Shown here: piece after piece, positions 1 to 7,986 of the stretch | Numbering within the stretch: position 1 is the stretch's first letter | How the letters are laid out: the number at the start of each line of letters is the position of its first letter | NCBI RefSeq assembly: GCF_013393385.1 | Contig: NZ_AP023239.1 | Coordinates: 310,001 to 374,000 of the forward strand | Direction of reading: 5' to 3' | DNA: 64,000 nt | Origin: Paenibacillus sp. URB8-2 | GTDB lineage: Bacteria; Bacillota; Bacilli; Paenibacillales; Paenibacillaceae | The notes under the pieces: model-generated | What the model was told of the DNA's origin: nothing | What the model saw: the letters and a program-made list of their open reading frames with translations, nothing else | Database searches by the model: none | Translations under genes and position numbers: made by a program

Positions 1-1079
1 GTGGATTGAAATCTGGTAGCGCGGCGGGATGGCCGCCCGATCGTCTGGTCGCACCCTATGCGGGTGCGTGGATTGAAATTTCGGAAGGTTGAAGGCGACC
101 AGCCCGCGCATCCCGGTCGCACCCTATGCGGGTGCGTGGATTGAAATGTTTTGGTCGAGTTCAGAAAGCACCGGAAGACGTACGTCGCACCCTATGCGGG
201 TGCGTGGATTGAAATAACGAGGAGGTGGCGTAATGCACACACACGAGTACGTCGCACCCTATGCGGGTGCGTGGATTGAAATTGTGTTGGTTGGGTCAAC
301 AAAAATTTCATTGTCGAGTCGCACCCTATGCGGGTGCGTGGATTGAAATAATTGCAACGATAAAAGGGATCAAATTTGCAAAGTCGAACCCTATGCGGGT
401 GCGTGGATTGAAATCCCATTGACCCAGGGCAGCGACTTTACGGCCGTGGTCGCACCCTATGCGGGTGCGTGGATTGAAATGTTACCGGCAATCCGGACGA
501 CTGCGCTTATACGCGTCGCACCCTATGCGGGTGCGTGGATTGAAATTCCATCCTCGATCATGGTGGTAATACTCCACATCTGGTCGCACCCTATGCGGGT
601 GCGTGGATTGAAATTGAAAACTGTGCGTATTCGCTAAATCCACCTGGACGTCGCACCCTATGCGGGTGCGTGGATTGAAATCATTGGGGGACTCGTTGGC
701 GGGGCGGTCGGTACGGTCGCACCCTATGCGGGTGCGTGGATTGAAATATCGTCCCCGCATATGGAGTTAACGAAACCGCACCTGTCGCACCCTATGCGGG
801 TGCGTGGATTGAAATTATGTCGACGGCAAGGAACGGAAATTTAGCGCGGGTCGCACCCTATGCGGGTGCGTGGATTGAAATAATAAATCTATTGAGGCCC
901 AAGAGGAGGCCAAGGAGTCGCACCCTATGCGGGTGCGTGGATTGAAATTGATAAGCCGTTTGGCGCAAGCGTGGCTACAGTTGTCGCACCCCATGTAGAT
1001 GCGTGGATTGAAATCATCAGCACCCCTCCGGACATTCGCAGCTTATCGTCGGACCCCGTGCGGGTGACTGGATTTATAT
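1..1079 (+). CRISPR. Type I-C CRISPR array, leader-distal end
   Basis: The window opens inside a repeat (1-12). Fourteen near-identical 32-bp repeats then start at 48, 116, 184, 251, 318, 383, 449, 515, 583, 650, 716, 784, 850 and 917. Each begins GTCGCACCC and ends GATTGAAAT, the classic subtype I-C repeat. Spacers are 33-36 bp and all differ. The repeat at 383 has one C-to-A change. The repeat at 983 has several changes and the one at 1048 is badly decayed (GTCGGACCCC start, truncated ATTGAAAT end) but keeps the 33-bp spacing. Decay at the right end, and the ATTGAAAT 3' end pointing right, place the leader and cas genes to the left, outside the window. Short ORFs here are repeat artefacts. 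Confidence 0.98.
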
Positions 1080-1164
1080 AGAATCTGACGGTAGGATTCC
1101 AGGTCAATTACAAGGATAGATCGACGCCGTAATCTGTGTAGACTCTGTGCAAAACGGGGTTCCG

Positions 1165-2442
1165 CTACAGCAGCTCCCCCCGCTTCTTCAAATACCGGTA
1201 CAGCGGCACGGCCGACAAGGCACAGAGCAGGGCGCACAGGCCGATGAAGGCATAGCCCGCCTGAAGCCCGGCCAGCAGGCCCTCCCCGGCGTTCCCGCTT
1301 GAAGCGACAACGTTCTTGATGCCGGTAATGATGGCGCCGATCAGATAATTGCCGATGACGCTGGACACGCCCATCAGGGTGACGATGAACGTAATAGCGG
1401 TGTCGCTGCCCTGGCGGTAGCGCTTCGCGATCAGCGCCATGACGGTGGGGTAGATCGGCGCGATGCCGATGCCCGCCGCGGCGAACAGAAACGCCCCCGG
1501 CTCGCCCGCCGCAATGGCGGCGAAGGTCAGCAGGCCGGACAGGGCGGAGAAGATGATGAGCGACAGCGTAAAGCCGATTTTGTCGGTTACGGGACCGAGA
1601 AACAGCCGGGCGAAGGTGAAGCAGAGAAAGAATACGGAGAGCATGCCCGCCGCGGCCGTTCCGTCCCAGCCGTAGGCTTTTTCCAGAAAGTTGACCAGCC
1701 AGCCGCCGACCGCCATTTCGGAAATGACGCCGAAGGACAGAATGGCGACCAGCATCCAGATGACGGGATCGGCGGCGATAGCTTTAAGCGGAATCCGGTC
1801 ATCCTCCGAGGTGCCGCCGCTCGGGAACTTGCCGGCAAATGCGGGAATCATCGGCAGGACGGCCAGCAGCAGAATCAGCAGGTACACGTCCCGCCAATCG
1901 ATGGCCCGGCCGCCGATCGACAGCGTCATCAGTCCCGATGCGATCATCGGTGCCACGGTCGAACTGAGCCCGTAGAAAAAGTGGGCGAGATTCATCATCG
2001 TGCCGGTGTTGCGGATAAAGATTCGCGCGGCAAGCACGGCAAGCCCGATTTCCAGCATTCCGTTGCCGATGTACATCAGGAAGAAGGAGCCGGAGAGCGC
2101 CGGATAGCTGCGGGACAAGAAAATCAGTACGCCGGACACTATCATGGAACTGAAAGACAGCAGGCAGACCGCCTTGATGCCGATTTTGCGGATCAGGTAG
2201 GCGGTGAAGGAGCAGGCCAGCAAATAGCCGAGCGAGTTCAGTGACAGCAGCGTGCCGATGCGCATTTCATCGAGGCCGAGTTCCAGCTGGATGCGGGGAA
2301 TGGCGGGCCCCTTAATGTTCTCGGAGAAGCCGAAGATTAGAAATCCGATAAAGACGGTGAGCAACTGGAAAATATACATACGTTTGGACGACGAGACCGG
2401 AAACGTTTTCTTGTGATTGATTTCTTTTGGCAGAGTATCCAA
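1165..2442 (-). CDS. MFS transporter
   Basis: Integral membrane secondary transporter of the major facilitator superfamily, 425 aa, the usual length for a 12-helix MFS protein. Hydrophobic helices run from about residue 22 to the C-terminus, with a polar central loop near residues 195-210. The substrate cannot be read from the sequence; early residues SENIKGPAIPRIQ are typical of sugar- or drug-type MFS permeases. A longer reading from 2496 is possible, but GGAGG sits about seven bases before a TTG at 2442, so I place the start there. It stands alone: the CRISPR array is downstream, and the divergent AI-2E family gene is upstream. Confidence 0.88.
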   Translation of the reverse strand: MDTLPKEINHKKTFPVSSSKRMYIFQLLTVFIGFLIFGFSENIKGPAIPRIQLELGLDEMRIGTLLSLNSLGYLLACSFTAYLIRKIGIKAVCLLSFSSMIVSGVLIFLSRSYPALSGSFFLMYIGNGMLEIGLAVLAARIFIRNTGTMMNLAHFFYGLSSTVAPMIASGLMTLSIGGRAIDWRDVYLLILLLAVLPMIPAFAGKFPSGGTSEDDRIPLKAIAADPVIWMLVAILSFGVISEMAVGGWLVNFLEKAYGWDGTAAAGMLSVFFLCFTFARLFLGPVTDKIGFTLSLIIFSALSGLLTFAAIAAGEPGAFLFAAAGIGIAPIYPTVMALIAKRYRQGSDTAITFIVTLMGVSSVIGNYLIGAIITGIKNVVASSGNAGEGLLAGLQAGYAFIGLCALLCALSAVPLYRYLKKRGELL

Positions 2443-2705
2443 GTGTAAGCCTCCATAGAGAAGTAATCTGGCCGTCCGCAAGGCGGGGGAAGCCAATGTA
2501 GTGTATTATACACGGCCCTGACCGTCCGGGGAAAGCGCCTGCCGGAACGCAACAATCTGATATTTAATGAAACAAGAAACGGATCAGCCCGTATAAGTTA
2601 TTCAAAAGGCGCACTGGCCGATGTGCCGTTATTCGCCGGTTGCTTTCAGCTTTGTTGTTACGTAGACTATAATCAGTGTCAAATGCAGGCGAATGGAGAG
2701 AGACA

Positions 2706-3749
2706 ATGGAATTATTTAAGCGGTTTTTTGCGGATTTGACGATCCGCAGGTTTGGAATTTTGCTGCTGGTATGCTTGCTGCTGTACGGAATCAGGGATAT
2801 GCTCAATCTGGTGCTGCTGACCTTTCTGATCGCTTATATCATGAACAGCTTTCAGGTGCTGCTGTCCAGGCGGATCGGCAGATACATACGGGTGAACAGC
2901 AAGGTTATCATCATCATTCTCTATCTGGCTATGATTTCCACGCTGGTGATTGCGCTGGTGCATTATTTGCCCAAAATATTTGTCCAGGTCAGACAGCTCA
3001 CCAATTTCCTCATAGCGTTAACCCCGGAGAATATTCCGCAGAACGAGATCGTCCAATATTTATTCAACACCGTCAAGGGCTTGAACTACGAGAAGTATAT
3101 GACGAGCGGTCTCGATTATATAACGACGATCGGCAACTGGGGCACCACCTTTGTCCTGGCCATTATTCTCAGCTTCGTCTTTATTCTGGAGAAGAACCGG
3201 ATCGTTGCGTTTACCGCGCGGATGAAGCAGAGCAAGCTTTCGTGGTTTTATAATGAGCTGGAGTATTTCGGCAAAAAGTTCATTCTGTCCTTCGGCAAGG
3301 TGATCGAAGCACAAATTCTGATCGCACTGTTCAACACGATTTTTACGGTCATCGGGCTGACGGTTCTAGGATTTCCTTATCTGTTCGCGCTCGGCGTTAT
3401 GATTTTCCTGCTGAGCCTCATTCCGGTAGCCGGGTTTCTCATCTCGCTCATTCCGCTCTGCATCATCGGCTACAACATAGGCGGACTGATGATGGTGGTG
3501 TACGTGCTGGCGATGATCGCCGTGCTGCATTTCATTGAAGGCTACTTCCTGAATCCGAAGCTGATGTCCTCGAAGATGAATTTGCCGATGTTCTATACCT
3601 TTATCGTGCTGCTGTTCTCGGAGCATTACCTCGGCGTATGGGGATTGATTCTGGGCATTCCGATTTTTGTGTTCATTCTTGATATTCTGGAGATCAAACG
3701 CGCTAGCGCCGAAACGGACCTTCCGGCCGAACGCCTTAAGAAACTGTAA
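2706..3749 (+). CDS. AI-2E family transporter (UPF0118)
   Basis: Predicted membrane protein of 347 aa with about seven to eight helices, of the PF01594 AI-2E transporter family. Family marks are the paired N-terminal helices, the polar middle segment (roughly residues 95-150), and the C-terminal LxxLIPVAGFLISLIPL-type helix. Family members have been tied to autoinducer-2 export, Na+/H+ exchange and general efflux, so the true substrate is open. An upstream in-frame start exists at 2676, but GGAGAG at 2695-2700 supports ATG 2706. It is followed by a terminator-like hairpin and is divergent from the MFS gene. Confidence 0.88.
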   Translation: MELFKRFFADLTIRRFGILLLVCLLLYGIRDMLNLVLLTFLIAYIMNSFQVLLSRRIGRYIRVNSKVIIIILYLAMISTLVIALVHYLPKIFVQVRQLTNFLIALTPENIPQNEIVQYLFNTVKGLNYEKYMTSGLDYITTIGNWGTTFVLAIILSFVFILEKNRIVAFTARMKQSKLSWFYNELEYFGKKFILSFGKVIEAQILIALFNTIFTVIGLTVLGFPYLFALGVMIFLLSLIPVAGFLISLIPLCIIGYNIGGLMMVVYVLAMIAVLHFIEGYFLNPKLMSSKMNLPMFYTFIVLLFSEHYLGVWGLILGIPIFVFILDILEIKRASAETDLPAERLKKL

Positions 3750-3767
3750 TCCATTCCGGCCGCTGAG

Positions 3768-3838
3768 GCCCCTTTAAGACGGCAGTCCCCCAAGAGCATT
3801 AAGGCATGGCGGGAGGACGGTTCTTAAGGGGGCTTTTT
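3768..3838 (+). terminator. Rho-independent terminator after AI-2E family gene
   Basis: GCCCCTTTAAGA pairs imperfectly with TTCTTAAGGGGGC across a loop of about 45 bases and is followed by five Ts. The long loop lowers confidence somewhat. Confidence 0.6.
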
Positions 3839-3887
3839 CAAGCTTTAAGACGCTGAAATCCAAGAGCATCACGAGCGGGGCGCTGGC

Positions 3888-4286
3888 TTAAGCGGGGTTA
3901 ACGCTCCTGCTTATAATCTCCGGCACTTCCGCCCTGTAAGCCTCATACTGCTCCTTCGTAATGCTTCCAGATGCAAGGCGCATGTCCAACTGCCGGGTGA
4001 GCTCCTCTGTCTGCAGGTCGATGACCCGCTGAACGTCCGCACCATTCGCGGCTGCGATATCGGCAAGCGACTTGCCCTCAAAGAGTGCATAATACAACTC
4101 CTCGCCGGAAGGCCGGTTCAGCGTTTCGAGCAAGTCGTCCCGATCCGATGCGCCGGCGGCTAAAGACAGCTTGGCTACCGGGCTTGCGCCGACGCTTTTG
4201 AACGCCCAGGCATTTCCTCCGAACGAGATTGCTACGATCATGGTGCCGATAATTACTACTCGTTTGATATTCCGTGTGATATTCAT
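3888..4286 (-). CDS. Small secreted or membrane-anchored protein, unknown function
   Basis: 132 aa with a basic N-terminus and one hydrophobic helix (residues 10-28) ending in AWA, like a signal peptide or anchor. The exported part has a motif seen in several Gram-positive hypothetical proteins: GKSLADIAAANGADVQ around residue 72, then a helix rich in Glu and Arg and the phrase SITKEQYEAY, which resembles a helix-turn pair of DUF2680-like envelope proteins. I cannot assign a function. GAGGGA lies seven bases before the ATG. It is a single gene on the minus strand between two plus-strand units. Confidence 0.75.
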   Translation of the reverse strand: MNITRNIKRVVIIGTMIVAISFGGNAWAFKSVGASPVAKLSLAAGASDRDDLLETLNRPSGEELYYALFEGKSLADIAAANGADVQRVIDLQTEELTRQLDMRLASGSITKEQYEAYRAEVPEIISRSVNPA

Positions 4287-4501
4287 ATGTAGTCCCTCAT
4301 TTCTTATTTCGTTTTCGACCTGTTTATATTTTACCCCCCGAAACTGACCGGAACCTTAAGTGCGCTTTAAAATAACCTTAAGATGATGTGGAGAAACAGC
4401 AACCCCGGAAGCGCGGGGTCCAGTGCCTAATAGGCTGGATCGTCAGCTTGAGGGGCGGGAGAATGCTGCATTTGCTATATCTGTCTTTTCATAATTCATA
4501 C

Positions 4502-4530
4502 TTGACAGGTAAGATTAATAGGTTTATGAT
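4502..4530 (+). promoter_or_regulatory. Sigma-A promoter of marR-arylsulfotransferase unit
   Basis: TTGACA at 4502-4507, a 17-bp spacer and TATGAT at 4525-4530. Transcription would begin near 4537. Confidence 0.8.
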
Positions 4531-4556
4531 TTCTTAATAACCTTTCAACACTAAAT

Positions 4557-4579
4557 AAATGATTCATGAAATATCATTT
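4557..4579. promoter_or_regulatory. Inverted repeat, probable MarR operator
   Basis: AAATGAT and ATCATTT form a perfect 7-bp dyad with a 9-bp centre, about 20 bases after the predicted transcription start. Its size and position fit autorepression by the MarR protein encoded just downstream. This is inferred from position only. Confidence 0.55.
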
Positions 4580-4600
4580 CGAGCCGATTGGACCGTCAAA

Positions 4601-4645
4601 GGCTCCCGAAGCGCACCCCATGGGTGAGCTCCGGGGGCCTTTTTT
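4601..4645 (+). terminator. Terminator-like hairpin in the marR leader
   Basis: GGCTCCCG pairs with CGGGGGCC (one G-T pair); an inner CACCC/GGGTG stem sits on top and six Ts follow. It lies after the promoter and operator and only 35 bases before the marR ATG, so it could act as an attenuator. I recognise no known riboswitch class or T-box in the leader. Confidence 0.6.
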
Positions 4646-4679
4646 GATGCCATGCGGCAAATTCGAGGAGCAAAAACCT

Positions 4680-5225
4680 ATGGATAATACGGATTGGGAT
4701 GTGCTGGAGGAGGCCGACTGGCTGTTCCGCAAGATGGTCAGAAGGTTTGTGAAGGAGCGGGACCGCATCAGCGTGGAGGGTATCGCGCTGCCGGGTATGA
4801 TGGTCCTGCATAAGATTATCCGCGAGGGCGATCAGCGGCTCATCGATTTGGCGGAGCAGCTCGATCTTACATCGGGAGCGATCACTGCGCTGTGCGACAA
4901 GCTGGATGCGGCCGGGTATACCGTCCGGCGGCGCAAGAATGGTGACCGTCGGACGGTGCTGCTGGGCATCACGGATAAAGGTCGAGAGATGTTCGAGCGC
5001 AACCGCAGTGTCGGCTCGCGGTGTATCTCGCTTCTGTTCGAGGGCTTCGAACGGGAGGAGCTGACCGCCCAGAACCGGGCGTTCGAGAGAGTCATCGGCA
5101 ATCTTGAGGGGTTCTCGGAGGCCATCCTGAAGCTTGCCAAGCAGAATGCCGAGCCTCCCTTACCGGCCGGCCCAGAACGGAAGCAGAGCCCGGTATCGAC
5201 GCAAAGCCGTTATTTGACCTATTAG
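4680..5225 (+). CDS. MarR family transcriptional regulator
   Basis: Cytoplasmic DNA-binding regulator of 181 aa. A winged helix lies around residues 35-105: LIDLAEQLDLTSGAITALCDKLDAAG is the recognition segment and RRRKNGDRRTVLLGIT the wing, both typical of MarR. The C-terminal tail (about residues 155-181) is Pro/Ser-rich and unstructured. An open frame extends upstream to 4566, but it runs through the hairpin and operator, whereas GAGGAG precedes ATG 4680 by nine bases. The arylsulfotransferase gene follows by 36 bases, so MarR probably controls both genes, perhaps in response to a phenolic or sulfated compound. Confidence 0.88.
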   Translation: MDNTDWDVLEEADWLFRKMVRRFVKERDRISVEGIALPGMMVLHKIIREGDQRLIDLAEQLDLTSGAITALCDKLDAAGYTVRRRKNGDRRTVLLGITDKGREMFERNRSVGSRCISLLFEGFEREELTAQNRAFERVIGNLEGFSEAILKLAKQNAEPPLPAGPERKQSPVSTQSRYLTY

Positions 5226-5261
5226 AATACGTTCAATTTATAACAAGGGAGATATGAAACA

Positions 5262-6710
5262 ATGGGATTTCCAACCGTATATCCGACGGGGGCTACCGTC
5301 TATAACCCGAGCAAGGCATGGAGCGGCTATACCGTGTATCAGGCAGGCGAAGAGGGCGTCGTTCTGATCGATATGAACGGCAGAGAGGTTCATCTGTGGA
5401 AAGGGCTGATCGGCTTTCCGGCCAAGGCGCTTCCGGGCGGCTATGTGCTGGGCAGCACGGGCCGCAGAGATCCGAAATTCGGCATTCAGGACAATGTTGA
5501 TTTGGTGCAGGTGGACTGGGACGGCAATATCGTCTGGAGATACAACGGCTACGAGCATATCGAAGATCCCGGCTATGAGCCGCTGTGGTATGCACGGCAG
5601 CATCATGATTACCAGCGCGAGGGCAATCCGGTCGGTTATTATGCTCCGGGCCTTGAACCAGAGGTTTCCAGAGGCAAGACGCTGATCCTCGCCCATAAAA
5701 ATGTGAATAACCCGGCCATTTCCGACAAGCAGCTGCTGGACGATGTCATTATCGAGGTCGACTGGGAGGGCAATGTGAAATGGGAATGGAAGGCGAGCGA
5801 CCATTTTGATGAGCTGGGCTTTGACGAATCGGCCCGCAATGTGCTGTTCCGCGACCCCAACACCCGGTCCTTCGGCCATCTCGGCGGCGGCGTAGGCGAT
5901 TGGCTGCATATCAACTCGGCATCCTATGTGGGGCCGAACCGGTTCTACGACGAGGGCGACGAGCGGTTTCATCCGGATAATATTATCTGGGATGCACGGG
6001 AAGCCAACATCATCGCAATTACGGACCGAAGAACCGGCAGCATCGTCTGGCGCCTCGGCCCGGATTACTCCCTGCCGGAAGTGAAGCATATCGGCTGGAT
6101 CATCGGCCAGCATCACGCCCATATCATACCGAAGGGCCTGCCGGGCGAAGGCAATCTGCTCGTATTCGACAACGGCGGCTGGGGCGGCTATGGACTGCCG
6201 AATCCCGCATCCCCGTTCGGCCAGAAGAATGCCATCCGCGATCATTCGCGGGTTCTGGAGATTAACCCCGTGACGCTGGAGATTGAATGGCAGTATACCG
6301 GAGCGGAAGCGGGCTTCTCGGTCCCGACCGACTCCTATAAATTTTACAGTCCGTATATCAGCTCGGCGCAGCGGCTGCCGAACGGCAACACCTTGATTAC
6401 GGAAGGCTCCAACGGCCGGCTGTTCGAAGTTACGGTTGACCACGAGATCGTCTGGGAGTACGTTTCTCCCTATACCGACCGAAGAAACACGAATATGGTG
6501 TACCGCTCTTACCGGCTGCCCTATGAATGGGTGCCGCAGCTTGCGAAGCCGGAGGAGATTTCCATCGAGCCCATCGAATCCGCGCAGTTCAGAGTGCCGG
6601 GAGCCGCGCCAAAGGGCAGCGATTCTGTTGTCAGTGTCGCCACAGCGCTGCCGTTCGTGGAGGGAGCTGCCTGCGTCGCGACCTCGGACGAAACCCGCCG
6701 GAGAGCCTGA
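5262..6710 (+). CDS. Arylsulfotransferase family protein (AssT-like)
   Basis: 482 aa, matching the arylsulfate sulfotransferase family that moves a sulfuryl group between phenolic esters without PAPS. Repeated blade motifs such as VDLVQVDWDGNIVWRYNG, VIIEVDWEGNVKWEWKA and RVLEINPVTLEIEWQYTG indicate a six-bladed propeller, and the His-rich GQHHAHIIPKG near residue 290 is probably at the active site. Unlike the well studied periplasmic E. coli AssT, there is no signal peptide or Cys pair, so the protein should be cytoplasmic. The start has GGGAGAT upstream. Its link with the MarR gene suggests aromatic sulfate metabolism or detoxification. Confidence 0.85.
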   Translation: MGFPTVYPTGATVYNPSKAWSGYTVYQAGEEGVVLIDMNGREVHLWKGLIGFPAKALPGGYVLGSTGRRDPKFGIQDNVDLVQVDWDGNIVWRYNGYEHIEDPGYEPLWYARQHHDYQREGNPVGYYAPGLEPEVSRGKTLILAHKNVNNPAISDKQLLDDVIIEVDWEGNVKWEWKASDHFDELGFDESARNVLFRDPNTRSFGHLGGGVGDWLHINSASYVGPNRFYDEGDERFHPDNIIWDAREANIIAITDRRTGSIVWRLGPDYSLPEVKHIGWIIGQHHAHIIPKGLPGEGNLLVFDNGGWGGYGLPNPASPFGQKNAIRDHSRVLEINPVTLEIEWQYTGAEAGFSVPTDSYKFYSPYISSAQRLPNGNTLITEGSNGRLFEVTVDHEIVWEYVSPYTDRRNTNMVYRSYRLPYEWVPQLAKPEEISIEPIESAQFRVPGAAPKGSDSVVSVATALPFVEGAACVATSDETRRRA

Positions 6711-7011
6711 TCGACAGTCCGGAGGGATAATAAGGCGTAGGCTGCTTCATCTCAAATTTCCGTCGGTCCTTCCGCCAAGGCTGGATTTTTGCGGGGGGTC
6801 TGCCTGGAGTTTAGGGGTTTTTTTACGAATTAGCTTGGCTGGTCGGGTGGTTTGGACGCAAGGTTCTGTACCCTTATGAAGTGGCCGAAACGGCGGTTCG
6901 ACGGGAATAGACAATCGTATAGGACGGATAAGGCCGGAGATATATGGGAAACCAGGCAGACACAGGCATCGGAGCGACCGGAGCGGCAAGGATAATTAGG
7001 GACAAGTACGC
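6711..7011. other. Intergenic stretch without a convincing gene
   Basis: There is a weak T-run after GGGGTTTTTTT near 6820 and a 39-codon open frame starting at 6877 without a ribosome site. I see no promoter, RNA gene or repeat that I would call. Confidence 0.5.
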
Positions 7012-7040
7012 ATTACAAATTTAGAAAAACCTGGTATAAT
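7012..7040 (+). promoter_or_regulatory. Sigma-A promoter
   Basis: ATTACA at 7012-7017 (4 of 6 to TTGACA), a 17-bp spacer and a perfect TATAAT at 7035-7040. The first start codon follows 30 bases later. Confidence 0.65.
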
Positions 7041-7069
7041 TCTTTGGAAAAAGGAAACGAAGGGAAGGT

Positions 7070-7291
7070 ATGCTTGTGTTCCCCGATAACCTGAATGCCA
7101 AAGAAGATTCCGAATGGGAGGAAGCTCCCCGCACTGAAGATGCTCCGCAGGAGTACCGAGGGAGAAGCGCAAGGATCGCCGAGGAGTCCCGCCAAGGCTC
7201 GTCATGGAGCTTTTTTAACGCGTTTGTCGCGCTTGGCACGACCGTTTCGGTCATTATGCTGTTTCTTTGGCTGATGAATCTGATAAGATAG
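7070..7291 (+). CDS. Small single-span membrane protein, unknown
   Basis: 73 aa. The first 45 residues are acidic and polar; residues 48-70 form one hydrophobic helix ending NLIR, so it is probably a tail-anchored membrane protein. GAAGGGAAGG precedes ATG 7070 and a TATAAT promoter lies just upstream, which supports a real gene. No family recognised. It is probably co-transcribed with the DUF6953-like gene 35 bases downstream. Confidence 0.7.
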   Translation: MLVFPDNLNAKEDSEWEEAPRTEDAPQEYRGRSARIAEESRQGSSWSFFNAFVALGTTVSVIMLFLWLMNLIR

Positions 7292-7326
7292 ACATACGAA
7301 AGAAGCCATAAGAAAAGAGGATCCAA

Positions 7327-7563
7327 GTGGAACCGACAGCACAAGATGTGGCGGAGTGGATGGTCAAGGAAATCCGTTTTACGGGAACCTTGTACCAGGC
7401 CGACGCAATTGATTATGTAAAAAGAAATTTCGGCGAGCAGTTCGTCTTTGTGAACGAGAACGGCAACGCTTCGCTGTCGAAGGAAGTCAAAAAGGCGTTC
7501 CGCAAGCTGCACGGCGGACGGATCGCCTGGGACCGGGACGGCTTTCTGTGGGCCTGGACCTGA
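7327..7563 (+). CDS. DUF6953-like small protein
   Basis: 78 aa from a GTG start with AAAAGAGGAT upstream. The layout (EWMVKEI, LYQADAIDYVKRNFG, FVNENGNASLSKEVKKAFRKL, IAWDRDGFLWAW) is that of a small winged-helix-like family of Firmicutes and other bacteria that I know as DUF6953; its function is unknown. Second gene of a two-gene unit that ends at the strong terminator at 7709-7757. Confidence 0.7.
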   Translation: MEPTAQDVAEWMVKEIRFTGTLYQADAIDYVKRNFGEQFVFVNENGNASLSKEVKKAFRKLHGGRIAWDRDGFLWAWT

Positions 7564-7708
7564 GAATACGGCGGGCTTGAAGCCGGACAGCCAGTGGCGG
7601 AACGGCGGAAACCTGTGACGGAGCAAGCCGCGTGGACCTCTAGGCGTGGAGATCTACGCGTAGACATTCTGCGCAAAAGGGAACCGGCGGCAAAGGCCGC
7701 GGTAATAT

Positions 7709-7757
7709 GAAAATCTCCAGCAGTACCCTCTTAAGAGGATGCGGCTGGAGATTTTTG
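7709..7757 (+). terminator. Strong Rho-independent terminator
   Basis: AAAATCTCCAGC pairs with GCTGGAGATTTTT, and CCTCTTAAGAGG is a smaller hairpin inside. It ends the two-gene unit at 7070-7563. Confidence 0.85.
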
Positions 7758-7790
7758 CGTGTTGGGGGGGCAGCTTGCGATATCGGATGA

Positions 7791-7922
7791 ATAAGCTGGA
7801 ATTTCTCCCTGTTATTCATCGGACAGAGGCTTATTTTTTAATTAAGCTGGAAATTCTCCCTCTTATTCTTGTGATTTTACGGAAAATAGAGGGAGGCGGA
7901 CAATTAAATGGAGAAATTCCCT
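7791..7922. repeat. Degenerate intergenic repeat with CTGGAATTTCTCCCT units
   Basis: Two imperfect direct units start at 7791 and 7841 (TAAGCTGGAATTTCTCCCT and TAAGCTGGAAATTCTCCCT, each followed by TTATTC). A partly inverted unit with GGAGAAATTCCC ends near 7922. Similar words recur at 24025-24045 and 40490-40670. No gene is visible, although short open frames cross the area. Confidence 0.6.
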
Positions 7923-7986
7923 TTCGTATCCGGTAAAGCTTCATTTGGCAAGAAATAAAAGGGAAGAATTCCGCCCTGGCGATGTT

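Noticed and set aside
192..1107. Several open reading frames across the CRISPR array
   Set aside because: They are translations of the 32-bp repeat (repeated HPHRVR or YAGAWIE words) and not genes.
4381..4646. Possible known riboswitch or T-box upstream of the MarR gene
   Set aside because: Two hairpins lie before the promoter and are not in the transcript; the leader itself lacks the conserved cores of T-box, c-di-GMP, guanidine, fluoride or ZTP classes that I could check by eye.
5238..6443. 401-codon minus-strand open frame
   Set aside because: It mirrors the arylsulfotransferase gene, which has clear family motifs and a ribosome site; the mirror frame has no recognisable protein pattern.
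6877..6996. 39-codon open frame in the gap after the arylsulfotransferase gene
   Set aside because: No ribosome site, composition random, no sign of conservation visible.
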